Below, one piece after another: positions 1 to 7,197 of a DNA stretch of 7,220 bases; the stretch's first letter is position 1; each line of letters begins with the position of its first letter. The position numbers and the translations under genes were made by a program. The stretch covers positions 1 through 7,220 of the forward strand of contig JBBRXC010000084.1 of the NCBI GenBank assembly GCA_038248745.1. Direction: 5' to 3'. The notes under the pieces were generated by a model that saw only the letters and a program-made list of their open reading frames with translations, was not told where the DNA came from and ran no database searches. This stretch comes from JAENWH01 sp038248745. GTDB taxonomy: Bacteria > Bacillota > Clostridia > Peptostreptococcales > Anaerovoracaceae.

Positions 1-3000
1 CATGAATATCTATTAGAAGTCGGTATGGAGATTGACATTGAACCAATTAATTATCAATTTTCTCCTGAAGATGAAATTGGTATTGGAGGTCTAAAAACAA
101 AGTTTAGAGCCAATATTGAAGCCATCAAAACCTTGAAAGTTATTGAAGAAGAAAAAAGACTTGCGACAGATCAAGAACAATCTGTTTTAGCTAAGTATGT
201 TGGTTGGGGTGGTATGCCTCAAGTTTTTGATGTGAGTGCAGGTGGTTGGAACAATGAGTATGGAGAATTAAAAAAACTTCTTGATGCAAAAGAACATAAT
301 AGTGCAAAAGCATCCACGCCAAATGCCCACTACACATCACCAATAGTTATTAAAGGTGTTTATCAAGCACTCGAACAGTTTGGTTTTAAAAAGGGCAATA
401 TTTTGGAACCTTCCATGGGTATTGGTAATTTCTTTTCCCACCTACCTGATACAATAAAACAGTCAAAACTCTTTGGTGTAGAGCTAGATGATCTTTCAGG
501 ACGGATTGCAAAACAACTCTATCAAAGGGCAGAGATTAAGGTCAAAGGCTATGAAGAAACAGAGTTTGATGACAACTTCTTTGATGTGGCCATTGGCAAT
601 GTCCCTTTTGGGAATTACAAAGTGTACGATAGGCTTTACGATAAACACAATTTTATGATTCATGATTACTTCTTTGCCAAAACCCTTGATAAAGTCCGGC
701 CTGGTGGGATTATTGCTTTTGTAACCAGCAAAGGCACCATGGATAAAAAAGATCAAGCGGTAAGAAAGTATATTGCTGAAAGAGCAGAGCTCATAGGTGC
801 TATTCGACTGCCCAATACTGCTTTTAAGGAAAATGCCAATACCGATGTAACAGCAGATATATTATTCCTTAAAAAAAGAGAACGACGGTCGGTGGAAATG
901 CCATCATGGTTATCTATTGGTACAACTGAAAATGGGGTTCCCGTCAATCAGTATTTTATTGACCATCCCCATATGATGCTTGGTGAAATGGTTTTTGATG
1001 AAAGGATGTTTGGTAAGGACAGTCGCTATACGACCTGTGTGAATTCAGACAGTAACTTTAACCTAGAAGAAGCACTTGCAGAAGCTGTTGCTCATCTTGA
1101 AGCTGAAATTGGCTATTATGAAAAGGCAAAGAAAGATGAAAACGTCATACCGGCAGATCCAAAGTATAAAAATTACTGTTATGCCTTTATTGAAGAAGCG
1201 CTTTATTACCGTGAGAATTCCATCATGAGAAGGATGGATTATAACGGTAAAACCCTTGAGTGTATTCAGGGTATGATGGCGATCAGAGATATCACCAGGG
1301 AAACTATTACACTACAAACGAATGGTTGTACAAAGGAAGAACTTGAAGAAGCACAGGAAAGGCTTAATGAAATATATGATTCCTTTGTTGAGGCATATGG
1401 CTATATCACTTCAAGAACCAATGCCAATGCCTTTCGTGATGATAATGACTACCCACTTCTTTGTTCCCTAGAAGTAGAAGATGAAGATCATAATATCACA
1501 AAAGCGGATATGTTCTTCAAGCAAACGATTAAGCCCAATGAAGTGATAACAGATGTGGATACGGCGCTAGAAGCTCTCACGGTATCATTAAATGAAAAAG
1601 GTCTTGTGGATCTTAGGTATATGTCAGAGCTATTTGATGAAGAACCAGAGATTATTATCATGGAACTTGAAAATGACATTTACTTAAATCCTGAAAAGTA
1701 TGATGAAAATGATGCCTTAAGAGGTTGGGAAACAGCAGACGAATATCTGTCAGGCAATGTTAGACAGAAACTAAAGTTTGCTAAAGTGTTTGCAGAAATG
1801 AATCCTGAATTCTTTGCAAAAAATATTTCTGCTCTTGAAAAGATTCAACCAAAAGAACTTGAAGCCAGTGAGATTGACGTCAGACTTGGAATCACTTGGA
1901 TTGAACCCGAAGATTATGAACGGTTTATTTATGAGACTTTGAAAACCCCAAGGTACTATCAAAACGCTGGTGGACGAAATGAAATCAAAGTCCACTACAA
2001 CAGCTATAATGCTAGCTATGGCGTTGAGAATAAAGGGGTAGATGGCTATTCAGTATCAGCTAAAGAGACCTTTGGTACTTCAAGAATCAATGCTTATTAC
2101 ATCATTGAAGACAGTTTGAATCTTAGGAACTCAACAGTAAAAGATCGTATTGAAGATGGTGATAGTGTTAAATATGTCATCAACAAAAAAGAAACCATGC
2201 TAGCTAGAGAAAAGCAATCGTTACTTAAACAAGAATTTAAAGAATGGATTTTTAAAGATCCAGACAGGCGTAAGAAGTATGTGGATTATTACAATCAGCA
2301 TTTTAACAACATTCGCCTAAGAGAGTATGATGGTAGCCACTTAACATTACCTGGTATGAATCCTGATATTAAATTAAGGGAACATCAAATGAATGCCATT
2401 GCAAGAATTATCTATGGCGGTAGTACGTTACTCGCTCATACAGTGGGTGCAGGAAAGACCTTTGAAATGGTTGCTAGCTGTATGGAACAAAAACGATTAG
2501 GACTTATTAATAAAGCGGTTTTAGTCGTACCGAATCATTTAACCCAGCATATCGGTAGTGAGTTTTTAAGGCTCTACCCATCTGCTAATATTTTAGTAAC
2601 CACAAAGAAAGATTTTCAAAAATCCAACCGAAGAAGATTTGTCAGTCGAATTGCTACAGGTGCTTACGATGGAGTGATTATGGGACATAGTCAGTTTGAG
2701 AGAATTCCCGTTTCAAAAGAGCGCCAAGAAGAGATGATTAGAAGGCAGATTGATGATATTTCCTTTGCTATTGCAGATGCCAAAAGAAGTAATGGTGAAA
2801 ATTGGAGTATAAAGCAAATGGAAAAGCTCAAACTTTCTTTAACAGCTGAAATTAAAAGACTTCATGATACGCCTAAAGATGATGTCATCAATTTTGAAGA
2901 ACTCGGTATAGATGGTTTATATGTGGACGAAGCCCATAATTTTAAGAACTGTGCGGTGTTTTCAAAGATTCGTAATGTAGCTGGCATCTCTAATACGAGA

Positions 3001-4839
3001 AGCAAAAAAGCTACAGATATGCTGATGAAAACTCAGTATATCCAAGAAATCAATCAAGGTCGTGGCGTTGTTTTTGCTACTGGAACGCCCATTTCCAACT
3101 CCATTACAGAAATGTATGTCATGCAGCGGTATATTCAAAACAAAGAATTGGAAGCGAGAAATATTCATCATTTTGATGCCTGGGCAGCTCAGTTTGGAGA
3201 AGTCGTTTCAAGTCTTGAACTGGCTCCGGAAGGCACAGGGTATCGTTATAAAAGTAGATTTGCCAAGTTTACCAATCTACCGGAGCTGATGACCATTTTT
3301 AAAAACATGGCAGATGTAAAAACTGCGGATATGTTAAATCTTCCCGTACCAAGATTGAAAGGCGATAGCTATCAACTTATTGCTTCAGAATCCAGTGAGT
3401 TTATAAAAGAAATTATGGAGAGTTTTGTTGACCGAGCCAGTGACATTCGAAATGGCAGTGTTGATCCAAGGATTGATAACATGCTGCGAATTACCAATGA
3501 AGCAAGACTTTTAGGACTTGATCCTAGACTGCTTTATAAAGAAGCCCCTATAACGCCGGATAGCAAAGTAAACCAGTGTATTGAGAAAGTCTATGAGGAA
3601 TATAAGGAGAGTGATGCTTTTAAAGGAACACAAATCATATTTTGTGATGTAGGAACGCCTAATACAGATGGGCGTTTTTCTGTTTATCCATTTATTAAAG
3701 AAGAACTGATAAAACGAGGCATACCTGAGAAAGAAATATGCTTTATTCATGATGGTAATAGTGAGGCCAAGAGAGAAACCATGTTTTCAGATTTAAGAAG
3801 TGGTAACATGCGTATCATCTTAGGTTCAACGGCGAAAATGGGCACAGGAACTAATATTCAAGATCGCTTGATTGCTCTCCATCATTTAGACTGCCCTTGG
3901 AGACCAAGCGATCTGGAGCAACGTGAAGGAAGAATCATAAGGCAAGGCAATCAAAATGAGGCCGTAAACATCTATAAATACGTCACAAAATCGACATTTG
4001 ATTCGTATTTATGGCAAATAGTCGAAAACAAACAGCGTTTCATATCTCAGATTATGACGAGTAAATCGATTGCCAGAAATGCTGAGGACATTGATGAAAC
4101 GGTTCTTTCTTTTGCAGAAGTAAAGGCGCTCGCAACGGGTAATCCTTTGATTAAAGAGAAGATGGATACTGATAATGAAGTGAGTAGACTTAGCTTATTA
4201 AAGTCAGAGTATAACAGCAGACGTTATGCCATGGAGGATAACTTTACTTATAAGTATCCTAAACTCATTCAGCAAGCTAAACAGCGAGTGGAGGCGCTAA
4301 TTAAGGATGTCAGTAAAAGAGATATGAATCTGACAGAGGAATTTCAAATCACCATCGATGGCAAATATTTTGATGAAAGAGAAAAAGCCGGAACCTATCT
4401 TCAAGTGCTACTTTCAAGACTTGAACCAGATAAAGAATCCCATGTAGGGACATTTAATGGGTTTGAACTTCTAATCTTAAAGAATAATTTCTTTGGGCAG
4501 CAAAAGATGTTTCTTCATGGACAACAAAAATACGAAGTGGAGTTTGGTGATAGTGCCCATGGTAATATGGTGCGACTTGAAAATCTATTAGAAGGCTTAG
4601 AAAAACGTATTGAAAAAACAGAAAGTCAGATTGATGAGTATGAAAGAAATATGAATCAGTCCAAAGAAGAGTGGGAGAAACCCTTTAATTATGAAGATGT
4701 GTTGGCAGAGAAGCTCAAGCGACAATATGAACTGAATGCTGAACTGGATATGGACAAAGGAGATGATGGCTTAGTAGTAGATGAAGATGATTTTAATGAA
4801 AATCTGTCACAGGAAAATGATGAAGAAATGGAACTTTAG
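1..4839 (+). CDS. N6-adenine methylase-like / SNF2-type helicase fusion protein of a conjugative element (5' end outside window)
   Basis: This is a giant DNA-processing protein. The frame is open from base 1; the first visible Met (base 25) has only a weak upstream GAAG, so the true start probably lies off-window. Residues are numbered from that Met. An N-terminal family block (about 25-70, ending YVGWGG) precedes a methylase-like domain (about 95-290) with SAM motif LEPSMGIGNF (127-136), catalytic-type NVPF (192-195) and VRPGG (224-228). A long middle part (about 300-750) has no motif I can name, apart from a family block near 619-642. The helicase part has Walker A VGAGKT (807-812), DEAH (968-971), ATGTPISNS (1018-1026), a motif V-like block (1268-1279) and QREGRIIRQG (1299-1308). 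A probable coiled coil (about 1517-1551) and an acidic tail ending EMEL follow. The family is common in Tn1549-like elements. Both ATPase and methylase signatures look intact, but methylation activity and transfer role are inferred. I see no nuclease domain in the visible part. Confidence 0.93.
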   Translation, partial: HEYLLEVGMEIDIEPINYQFSPEDEIGIGGLKTKFRANIEAIKTLKVIEEEKRLATDQEQSVLAKYVGWGGMPQVFDVSAGGWNNEYGELKKLLDAKEHNSAKASTPNAHYTSPIVIKGVYQALEQFGFKKGNILEPSMGIGNFFSHLPDTIKQSKLFGVELDDLSGRIAKQLYQRAEIKVKGYEETEFDDNFFDVAIGNVPFGNYKVYDRLYDKHNFMIHDYFFAKTLDKVRPGGIIAFVTSKGTMDKKDQAVRKYIAERAELIGAIRLPNTAFKENANTDVTADILFLKKRERRSVEMPSWLSIGTTENGVPVNQYFIDHPHMMLGEMVFDERMFGKDSRYTTCVNSDSNFNLEEALAEAVAHLEAEIGYYEKAKKDENVIPADPKYKNYCYAFIEEALYYRENSIMRRMDYNGKTLECIQGMMAIRDITRETITLQTNGCTKEELEEAQERLNEIYDSFVEAYGYITSRTNANAFRDDNDYPLLCSLEVEDEDHNITKADMFFKQTIKPNEVITDVDTALEALTVSLNEKGLVDLRYMSELFDEEPEIIIMELENDIYLNPEKYDENDALRGWETADEYLSGNVRQKLKFAKVFAEMNPEFFAKNISALEKIQPKELEASEIDVRLGITWIEPEDYERFIYETLKTPRYYQNAGGRNEIKVHYNSYNASYGVENKGVDGYSVSAKETFGTSRINAYYIIEDSLNLRNSTVKDRIEDGDSVKYVINKKETMLAREKQSLLKQEFKEWIFKDPDRRKKYVDYYNQHFNNIRLREYDGSHLTLPGMNPDIKLREHQMNAIARIIYGGSTLLAHTVGAGKTFEMVASCMEQKRLGLINKAVLVVPNHLTQHIGSEFLRLYPSANILVTTKKDFQKSNRRRFVSRIATGAYDGVIMGHSQFERIPVSKERQEEMIRRQIDDISFAIADAKRSNGENWSIKQMEKLKLSLTAEIKRLHDTPKDDVINFEELGIDGLYVDEAHNFKNCAVFSKIRNVAGISNTRSKKATDMLMKTQYIQEINQGRGVVFATGTPISNSITEMYVMQRYIQNKELEARNIHHFDAWAAQFGEVVSSLELAPEGTGYRYKSRFAKFTNLPELMTIFKNMADVKTADMLNLPVPRLKGDSYQLIASESSEFIKEIMESFVDRASDIRNGSVDPRIDNMLRITNEARLLGLDPRLLYKEAPITPDSKVNQCIEKVYEEYKESDAFKGTQIIFCDVGTPNTDGRFSVYPFIKEELIKRGIPEKEICFIHDGNSEAKRETMFSDLRSGNMRIILGSTAKMGTGTNIQDRLIALHHLDCPWRPSDLEQREGRIIRQGNQNEAVNIYKYVTKSTFDSYLWQIVENKQRFISQIMTSKSIARNAEDIDETVLSFAEVKALATGNPLIKEKMDTDNEVSRLSLLKSEYNSRRYAMEDNFTYKYPKLIQQAKQRVEALIKDVSKRDMNLTEEFQITIDGKYFDEREKAGTYLQVLLSRLEPDKESHVGTFNGFELLILKNNFFGQQKMFLHGQQKYEVEFGDSAHGNMVRLENLLEGLEKRIEKTESQIDEYERNMNQSKEEWEKPFNYEDVLAEKLKRQYELNAELDMDKGDDGLVVDEDDFNENLSQENDEEMEL

Positions 4840-4861
4840 CAGGGCTTAGCCCCTGCTTTTT
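4838..4861 (+). terminator. Intrinsic terminator-like hairpin overlapping the stop of the giant gene
   Basis: AGCAGGG (4838-4844) pairs with CCCTGCT (4851-4857) to give a 7-bp stem with a six-base loop, and five Ts follow (4857-4861). The last two bases of the TAG stop (4837-4839) are the first two of the stem, so a terminating ribosome would cover the 5' arm. It sits inside an otherwise tight gene cluster, with the next ribosome binding site beginning only five bases later. It therefore probably acts as a partial terminator or RNA-processing and stability element that lowers expression of the downstream genes, rather than as the operon end. I see no convincing promoter between it and the next gene. 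Confidence 0.7.
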
Positions 4862-4867
4862 ACTTAG

Positions 4868-4873
4868 AAGGAG
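4868..4873 (+). promoter_or_regulatory. Shine-Dalgarno AAGGAG that favours a TTG start at 4883
   Basis: AAGGAG directly abuts the ATG at 4874 with no spacer, which would not allow initiation there. The in-frame TTG at 4883 lies nine bases downstream of the SD, a workable distance. Alignment with the paralogous small protein (starting at 5846) puts the conserved Ile at position 6 in both proteins only if TTG is the start. Confidence 0.65.
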
Positions 4874-4882
4874 ATGAAAACA

Positions 4883-5131
4883 TTGACAAAACAAATTATT
4901 CAAAATGTAAAAGAAGAAAAAGTCGTTGAGCTTATGTGTGAGGTTTTAGACTTAACGGAAAGTTCAGAAAAGAAAGTGGTAGCAGTTGTAGGAAAAATAG
5001 GTGTTCTAATGTTTCTTAGAAGTATTGATACTTTGGATATTGAAGAAGAAGAAAAAGACCGAATTAAAGCCCTCAAAGAAGTCCTTGATACCAAGGCAAA
5101 ATCTATTGAAGCTGTGAAAGGGGGGAAATAA
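4883..5131 (+). CDS. Small conserved protein A of unknown function (paralogue of the protein at 5846-6106)
   Basis: I do not recognise this 82-residue protein from a named family. It is charged and looks mostly helical, with a hydrophobic centre (VVAVVGKIGVLMFL) broken by Lys and Gly, so a membrane segment is unlikely. A Glu-rich stretch and a Lys-rich amphipathic helix (DRIKALKEVL) follow. Its C-terminal half aligns without gaps to the second small protein in this cluster: I count 16 identities in 39 positions, including the GV..FL, EE and IK.LK.VL blocks and the final IEA. I chose the TTG start at 4883 over the ATG at 4874 because of SD spacing and the paralogue alignment; the ATG would add three residues. 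It lies just after the terminator-like hairpin and ends one base before the JAB protein gene, so the two are probably translationally coupled. A role as a binding partner of the JAB protein is only a guess from position. Confidence 0.8.
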   Translation: MTKQIIQNVKEEKVVELMCEVLDLTESSEKKVVAVVGKIGVLMFLRSIDTLDIEEEEKDRIKALKEVLDTKAKSIEAVKGGK

Positions 5132-5132
5132 G

Positions 5133-5843
5133 ATGGCGACAAAGACGATATATACTGATAGCTTTTTTAGTAGCTTAAATAAGCTGACGGGTATCCCAAT
5201 GAACAAATTAAAAAGTTATGCTAAAGAAAATAATCCTTTTAATATTCTAGAACATCCAGGTGTCGTTGATCCTAATGATAGGCAGCTTGAAAAGATCAGT
5301 AAGCTCAATGAGTTTATTGCATCATACAATGTTTTAAAGCTGGATCAGGAAAATGAAAAGATCACCTTCCGTTCTCCAAATGAGTCTGGAAAATACTTTG
5401 CATCCTTACTAGGTGGCATGAAGGATAAAGAACGTTTCTTGGTTGCCTTCTTAGACAATAGTAATAGCATTATAGAGCTTCGAACCTTATCTGAAGGCAG
5501 TACCAATATGGCAGTGGTTTATCCAAGGGATATCCTGAAAATGGCCATAGCCAATGATTGTAGCAGTATTTTACTTTCTCATAATCATCCGGGGGGCAGT
5601 CTAAAAGCTTCTAGAGAAGATGTTGCTTTAACACAACGAATTGTAGATATTTTTAAACCACTGGACATCAATGTAATTGATCATATTATTGTTGGTGGCT
5701 ATAGCTACAGTTCTATGGCTGAAAATAGTATTTTGCCAAATGATAAGCTGCAAGTGGCAAATTATGACCCCATCGAATTAAATGCAAAAGAAAAGATGGA
5801 AGACTATCATTCTTCACTAGATGATATGGAAATGGAGGTGTGA
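5133..5843 (+). CDS. JAB/JAMM-domain protein of the RadC family
   Basis: This 236-residue protein carries a RadC-type MPN/JAB domain at about residues 75-200. The metal-site motif H-x-H-x10-D is intact: H150, H152 (in SHNHPGG) and D163 (in SREDVA). Candidate glutamates lie upstream at E115 and E121, and the family blocks YPRDI (130-134) and DHIIVGG...YSSMAE are present. The N-terminal 70 residues occupy the place of the RadC helix-hairpin-helix region, but I see no clear GxG hairpin motif, so this is a divergent element-borne form rather than the chromosomal protein. JAMM proteins are zinc hydrolases, while the RadC biochemical role is unsettled; the old DNA-repair label should be treated with caution. 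Such genes are frequent on mobile elements beside anti-restriction and replication genes. The start follows a G-rich SD (AAGG inside AAAGGGGGG, 5117-5125) seven bases upstream and lies one base after the preceding stop. The tail is acidic and ends EMEV. Confidence 0.92.
   Translation: MATKTIYTDSFFSSLNKLTGIPMNKLKSYAKENNPFNILEHPGVVDPNDRQLEKISKLNEFIASYNVLKLDQENEKITFRSPNESGKYFASLLGGMKDKERFLVAFLDNSNSIIELRTLSEGSTNMAVVYPRDILKMAIANDCSSILLSHNHPGGSLKASREDVALTQRIVDIFKPLDINVIDHIIVGGYSYSSMAENSILPNDKLQVANYDPIELNAKEKMEDYHSSLDDMEMEV
5834..5838 (+). promoter_or_regulatory. Shine-Dalgarno GGAGG that fixes the ATG start at 5846
   Basis: GGAGG lies inside the last codons of the JAB gene and is seven bases from the ATG at 5846. 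The in-frame GTG at 5840 is only one base after the SD and cannot be the start, so the small protein begins MYQKH. The SD is encoded by the Met-Glu-Val end of the upstream protein, which ties the two reading frames together. Confidence 0.8.
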
Positions 5844-5845
5844 AA

Positions 5846-6106
5846 ATGTATCAAAAGCACATTAAAAGCGTTCGAGAGAGTAACAGTGAAACCATTACTT
5901 GGATTCTTGGAATGAACGGTATGGTCAAAGAAAAGGTAAAAGAATATATCATGGAACAGGGGGTTAAAGTCTTTTTACTAAACCATATTGATATCGAATT
6001 AGAGCCGGAGGAGCACGAAAAAATAAAAGTCCTAAAACGGGTTCTTCAAATATTTGATGGCGATATTGAAGCAATTAACTTCGGTGATATGGATGAGGGG
6101 TGTTAA
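5846..6106 (+). CDS. Small conserved protein B of unknown function (paralogue of the protein at 4883-5131)
   Basis: This is an 86-residue acidic, probably helical protein with no recognised domain, signal peptide or membrane segment. It is a diverged duplicate of small protein A: with one gap in the N-terminal half, the two align from the first residue to the IEA(V/I) near the end. Shared positions include the N-terminal I..V(K/R)E, the central GV..FL, the EE pair, IK.LK.VL and IEA. It differs in an N-terminal Thr/Trp-containing stretch (ETITWILGMNG) and a longer acidic C-terminus ending in Cys. ATG 5846 is chosen over GTG 5840 by SD spacing. It starts two bases after the JAB gene stop and ends three bases before the Toprim gene, so it is probably coupled to both. 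Position suggests an accessory to one of the flanking enzymes, but nothing in the sequence proves this. Confidence 0.82.
   Translation: MYQKHIKSVRESNSETITWILGMNGMVKEKVKEYIMEQGVKVFLLNHIDIELEPEEHEKIKVLKRVLQIFDGDIEAINFGDMDEGC
6095..6100 (+). promoter_or_regulatory. Shine-Dalgarno GAGGGG supporting the TTG start at 6110
   Basis: GAGGGG sits nine bases upstream of TTG 6110, at the very end of the preceding gene. The first in-frame ATG (6134) has no comparable SD. The residues encoded between the TTG and that ATG (KRFTEDE) match the usual opening of this protein family, so the TTG is preferred. Confidence 0.65.
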
Positions 6107-6109
6107 GCT

Positions 6110-7072
6110 TTGAAACGATTTACAGAAGATGAAATGAATCAAGTGAACAGTATAAATCTCATAGCCTATGCTGAACAAATGGGACTTGTCCTTAAAAAAA
6201 TGGGGAATTCGTATAAAGCAAAAGATTATGGTGGACTTTATATTGATGCCACCGGTGCTAAGTGGAACTGGTTTTCAAAAGACGCTGGCGGTGGTCCCAT
6301 TCAATTTGTGATGGAGATGGAAGGCAAGAACTGGGTAGATGCAGTTTATACATTGCTTGGGACTGAAAAAAGCGTTGTTGTTCCAAGGCCTAAAATTATA
6401 GAAGAAAACAAAGGACAATTTGTTTTACCAGATAAAAATAACACCTACAAACATGTGATTGCCTATCTGATTCAAACAAGGGGTATTGATAAAGATATTG
6501 TTTATGATTTTATCAGCCAAGATAAATTGTATGAAAATGATCATCAAAGTTGTGTTTTTGTAGGCTATGACGAAAAGAATGAATCGAAATATGCCAGTGT
6601 ACGAAGTACCAATACTACAGGGAAATCCTATCGGGGAGATGTAAAAAATTCTGATAAGGCATTTCCCTTTTCTTATGAAGGGAGCAGTTCAACGGTATGT
6701 GTTTTTGAATCACCCATTGATCTAATGAGTTATTTGACCTTGCTGCAGTATCATGGGATTGAATCTTTTGAGCATCATATGGTTTCACTTGGTGGGGTAG
6801 CTGATCGGGCGCTAGATTATTATTTAAAACTTCATCCTAAAATCAATCGAATCATGCTCTGCCTCGACAATGACGAAGCAGGGCATTTTGCATGTCAGCA
6901 GTTTAATGAGAAGTACCATGAGAATTACAAGTTGCTAAGGCATAGCCCAACAGGTAAGGATTTTAATGAAGATCTACTAACCATAAAAAACGATCTTCAG
7001 CAAAGTCAATCAAGGGAGCCATCAATCGATTATGAAACAGATAGGGACATTGAAGAAGAACTTGAGATTTAA
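6110..7072 (+). CDS. DUF3991 and Toprim domain protein (primase-like)
   Basis: This 320-residue protein resembles the short Toprim proteins of Firmicutes conjugative elements. Residues about 1-88 look like the DnaG zinc-finger (CHC2) fold by pattern (KWNWFSKDAGGGPIQFVMEM...AVYTLLG) but contain no Cys or His, so the zinc site is absent. Residues about 115-175 match a DUF3991-like region (YLIQTRGIDKDIVYDFI...). The Toprim domain, about 195-285, has the acidic catalytic signature: E200 in VFESPID, and D253 and D255 in LCLDNDEAGH. Toprim domains coordinate Mg2+ in primases and topoisomerases. A role in priming or topological handling of transferred single-stranded DNA is inferred, since the protein is too short to contain a full DnaG catalytic core plus helicase-binding domain. 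The TTG start is chosen from SD spacing and the family N-terminus. It is the last gene of the cluster visible here, and its acidic tail ends ELEI. Confidence 0.9.
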   Translation: MKRFTEDEMNQVNSINLIAYAEQMGLVLKKMGNSYKAKDYGGLYIDATGAKWNWFSKDAGGGPIQFVMEMEGKNWVDAVYTLLGTEKSVVVPRPKIIEENKGQFVLPDKNNTYKHVIAYLIQTRGIDKDIVYDFISQDKLYENDHQSCVFVGYDEKNESKYASVRSTNTTGKSYRGDVKNSDKAFPFSYEGSSSTVCVFESPIDLMSYLTLLQYHGIESFEHHMVSLGGVADRALDYYLKLHPKINRIMLCLDNDEAGHFACQQFNEKYHENYKLLRHSPTGKDFNEDLLTIKNDLQQSQSREPSIDYETDRDIEEELEI

Positions 7073-7117
7073 GAAGGCATTTAGACTTTAATTTTCAGTA
7101 CCCCAAAGACCGAAGAA

Positions 7118-7132
7118 GAAAGCTCTGCTTTC
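7118..7132. repeat. Inverted repeat 1: 6-bp stem, TCT loop
   Basis: GAAAGC (7118-7123) and GCTTTC (7127-7132) are perfect reverse complements around TCT. It is the weakest of the four repeats taken alone, but it matches the three-base-loop design of the next three. Confidence 0.5.
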
Positions 7133-7139
7133 ATGAGGG

Positions 7140-7170
7140 CAAGCTTCCACAATGTATGACATTGTGCTTG
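7140..7170. repeat. Inverted repeat 2: 8-bp stem with ATG loop, plus outer 4-bp arm
   Basis: CACAATGT (7148-7155) pairs perfectly with ACATTGTG (7159-7166) around a three-base loop. CAAG (7140-7143) can pair with CTTG (7167-7170), extending the structure across a four-base bulge on the left arm. Confidence 0.7.
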
Positions 7171-7185
7171 ATGGGAGTTTCCCAT
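7171..7185. repeat. Inverted repeat 3: 6-bp stem, GTT loop
   Basis: ATGGGA (7171-7176) pairs with TCCCAT (7180-7185) around GTT. It directly abuts the outer arm of inverted repeat 2 and shares its loop sequence and its GGGAG/CCCA/ACCC elements with inverted repeat 4. Confidence 0.6.
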
Positions 7186-7197
7186 ACCCTTTAATAC

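Noticed and set aside
25..27. ATG at 25 as the true start of the giant gene
   Set aside because: The frame is open through base 1, the upstream sequence offers only a weak GAAG as ribosome binding site, and members of this family usually have more sequence before this point. The gene is treated as 5'-partial.
3062..3289. Plus-strand reading frame inside the helicase region
   Set aside because: It lies wholly within the giant gene in another frame, overlaps the strongly conserved helicase motif III region, and has no family resemblance. It is a shadow frame.
4790..4873. A separate promoter for the small A to Toprim genes
   Set aside because: No convincing -35/-10 pair was found ahead of 4883. 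Expression by read-through past the hairpin is the simpler reading.
4900..5206. Minus-strand reading frames opposite small gene A and the JAB gene start
   Set aside because: Their Ser/Phe-rich composition is typical of antisense of Glu/Lys-rich genes, and the plus-strand frames are supported by paralogy and Shine-Dalgarno sites.
5120..5596. Two G6 tracts (5120-5125 at the JAB gene ribosome binding site and 5591-5596 inside its HNHPGG codons) as phase-variation switches
   Set aside because: Six-base tracts are short for slippage. The second encodes Pro-Gly-Gly of an invariant metal-site motif, and the first only has to supply a ribosome binding site.
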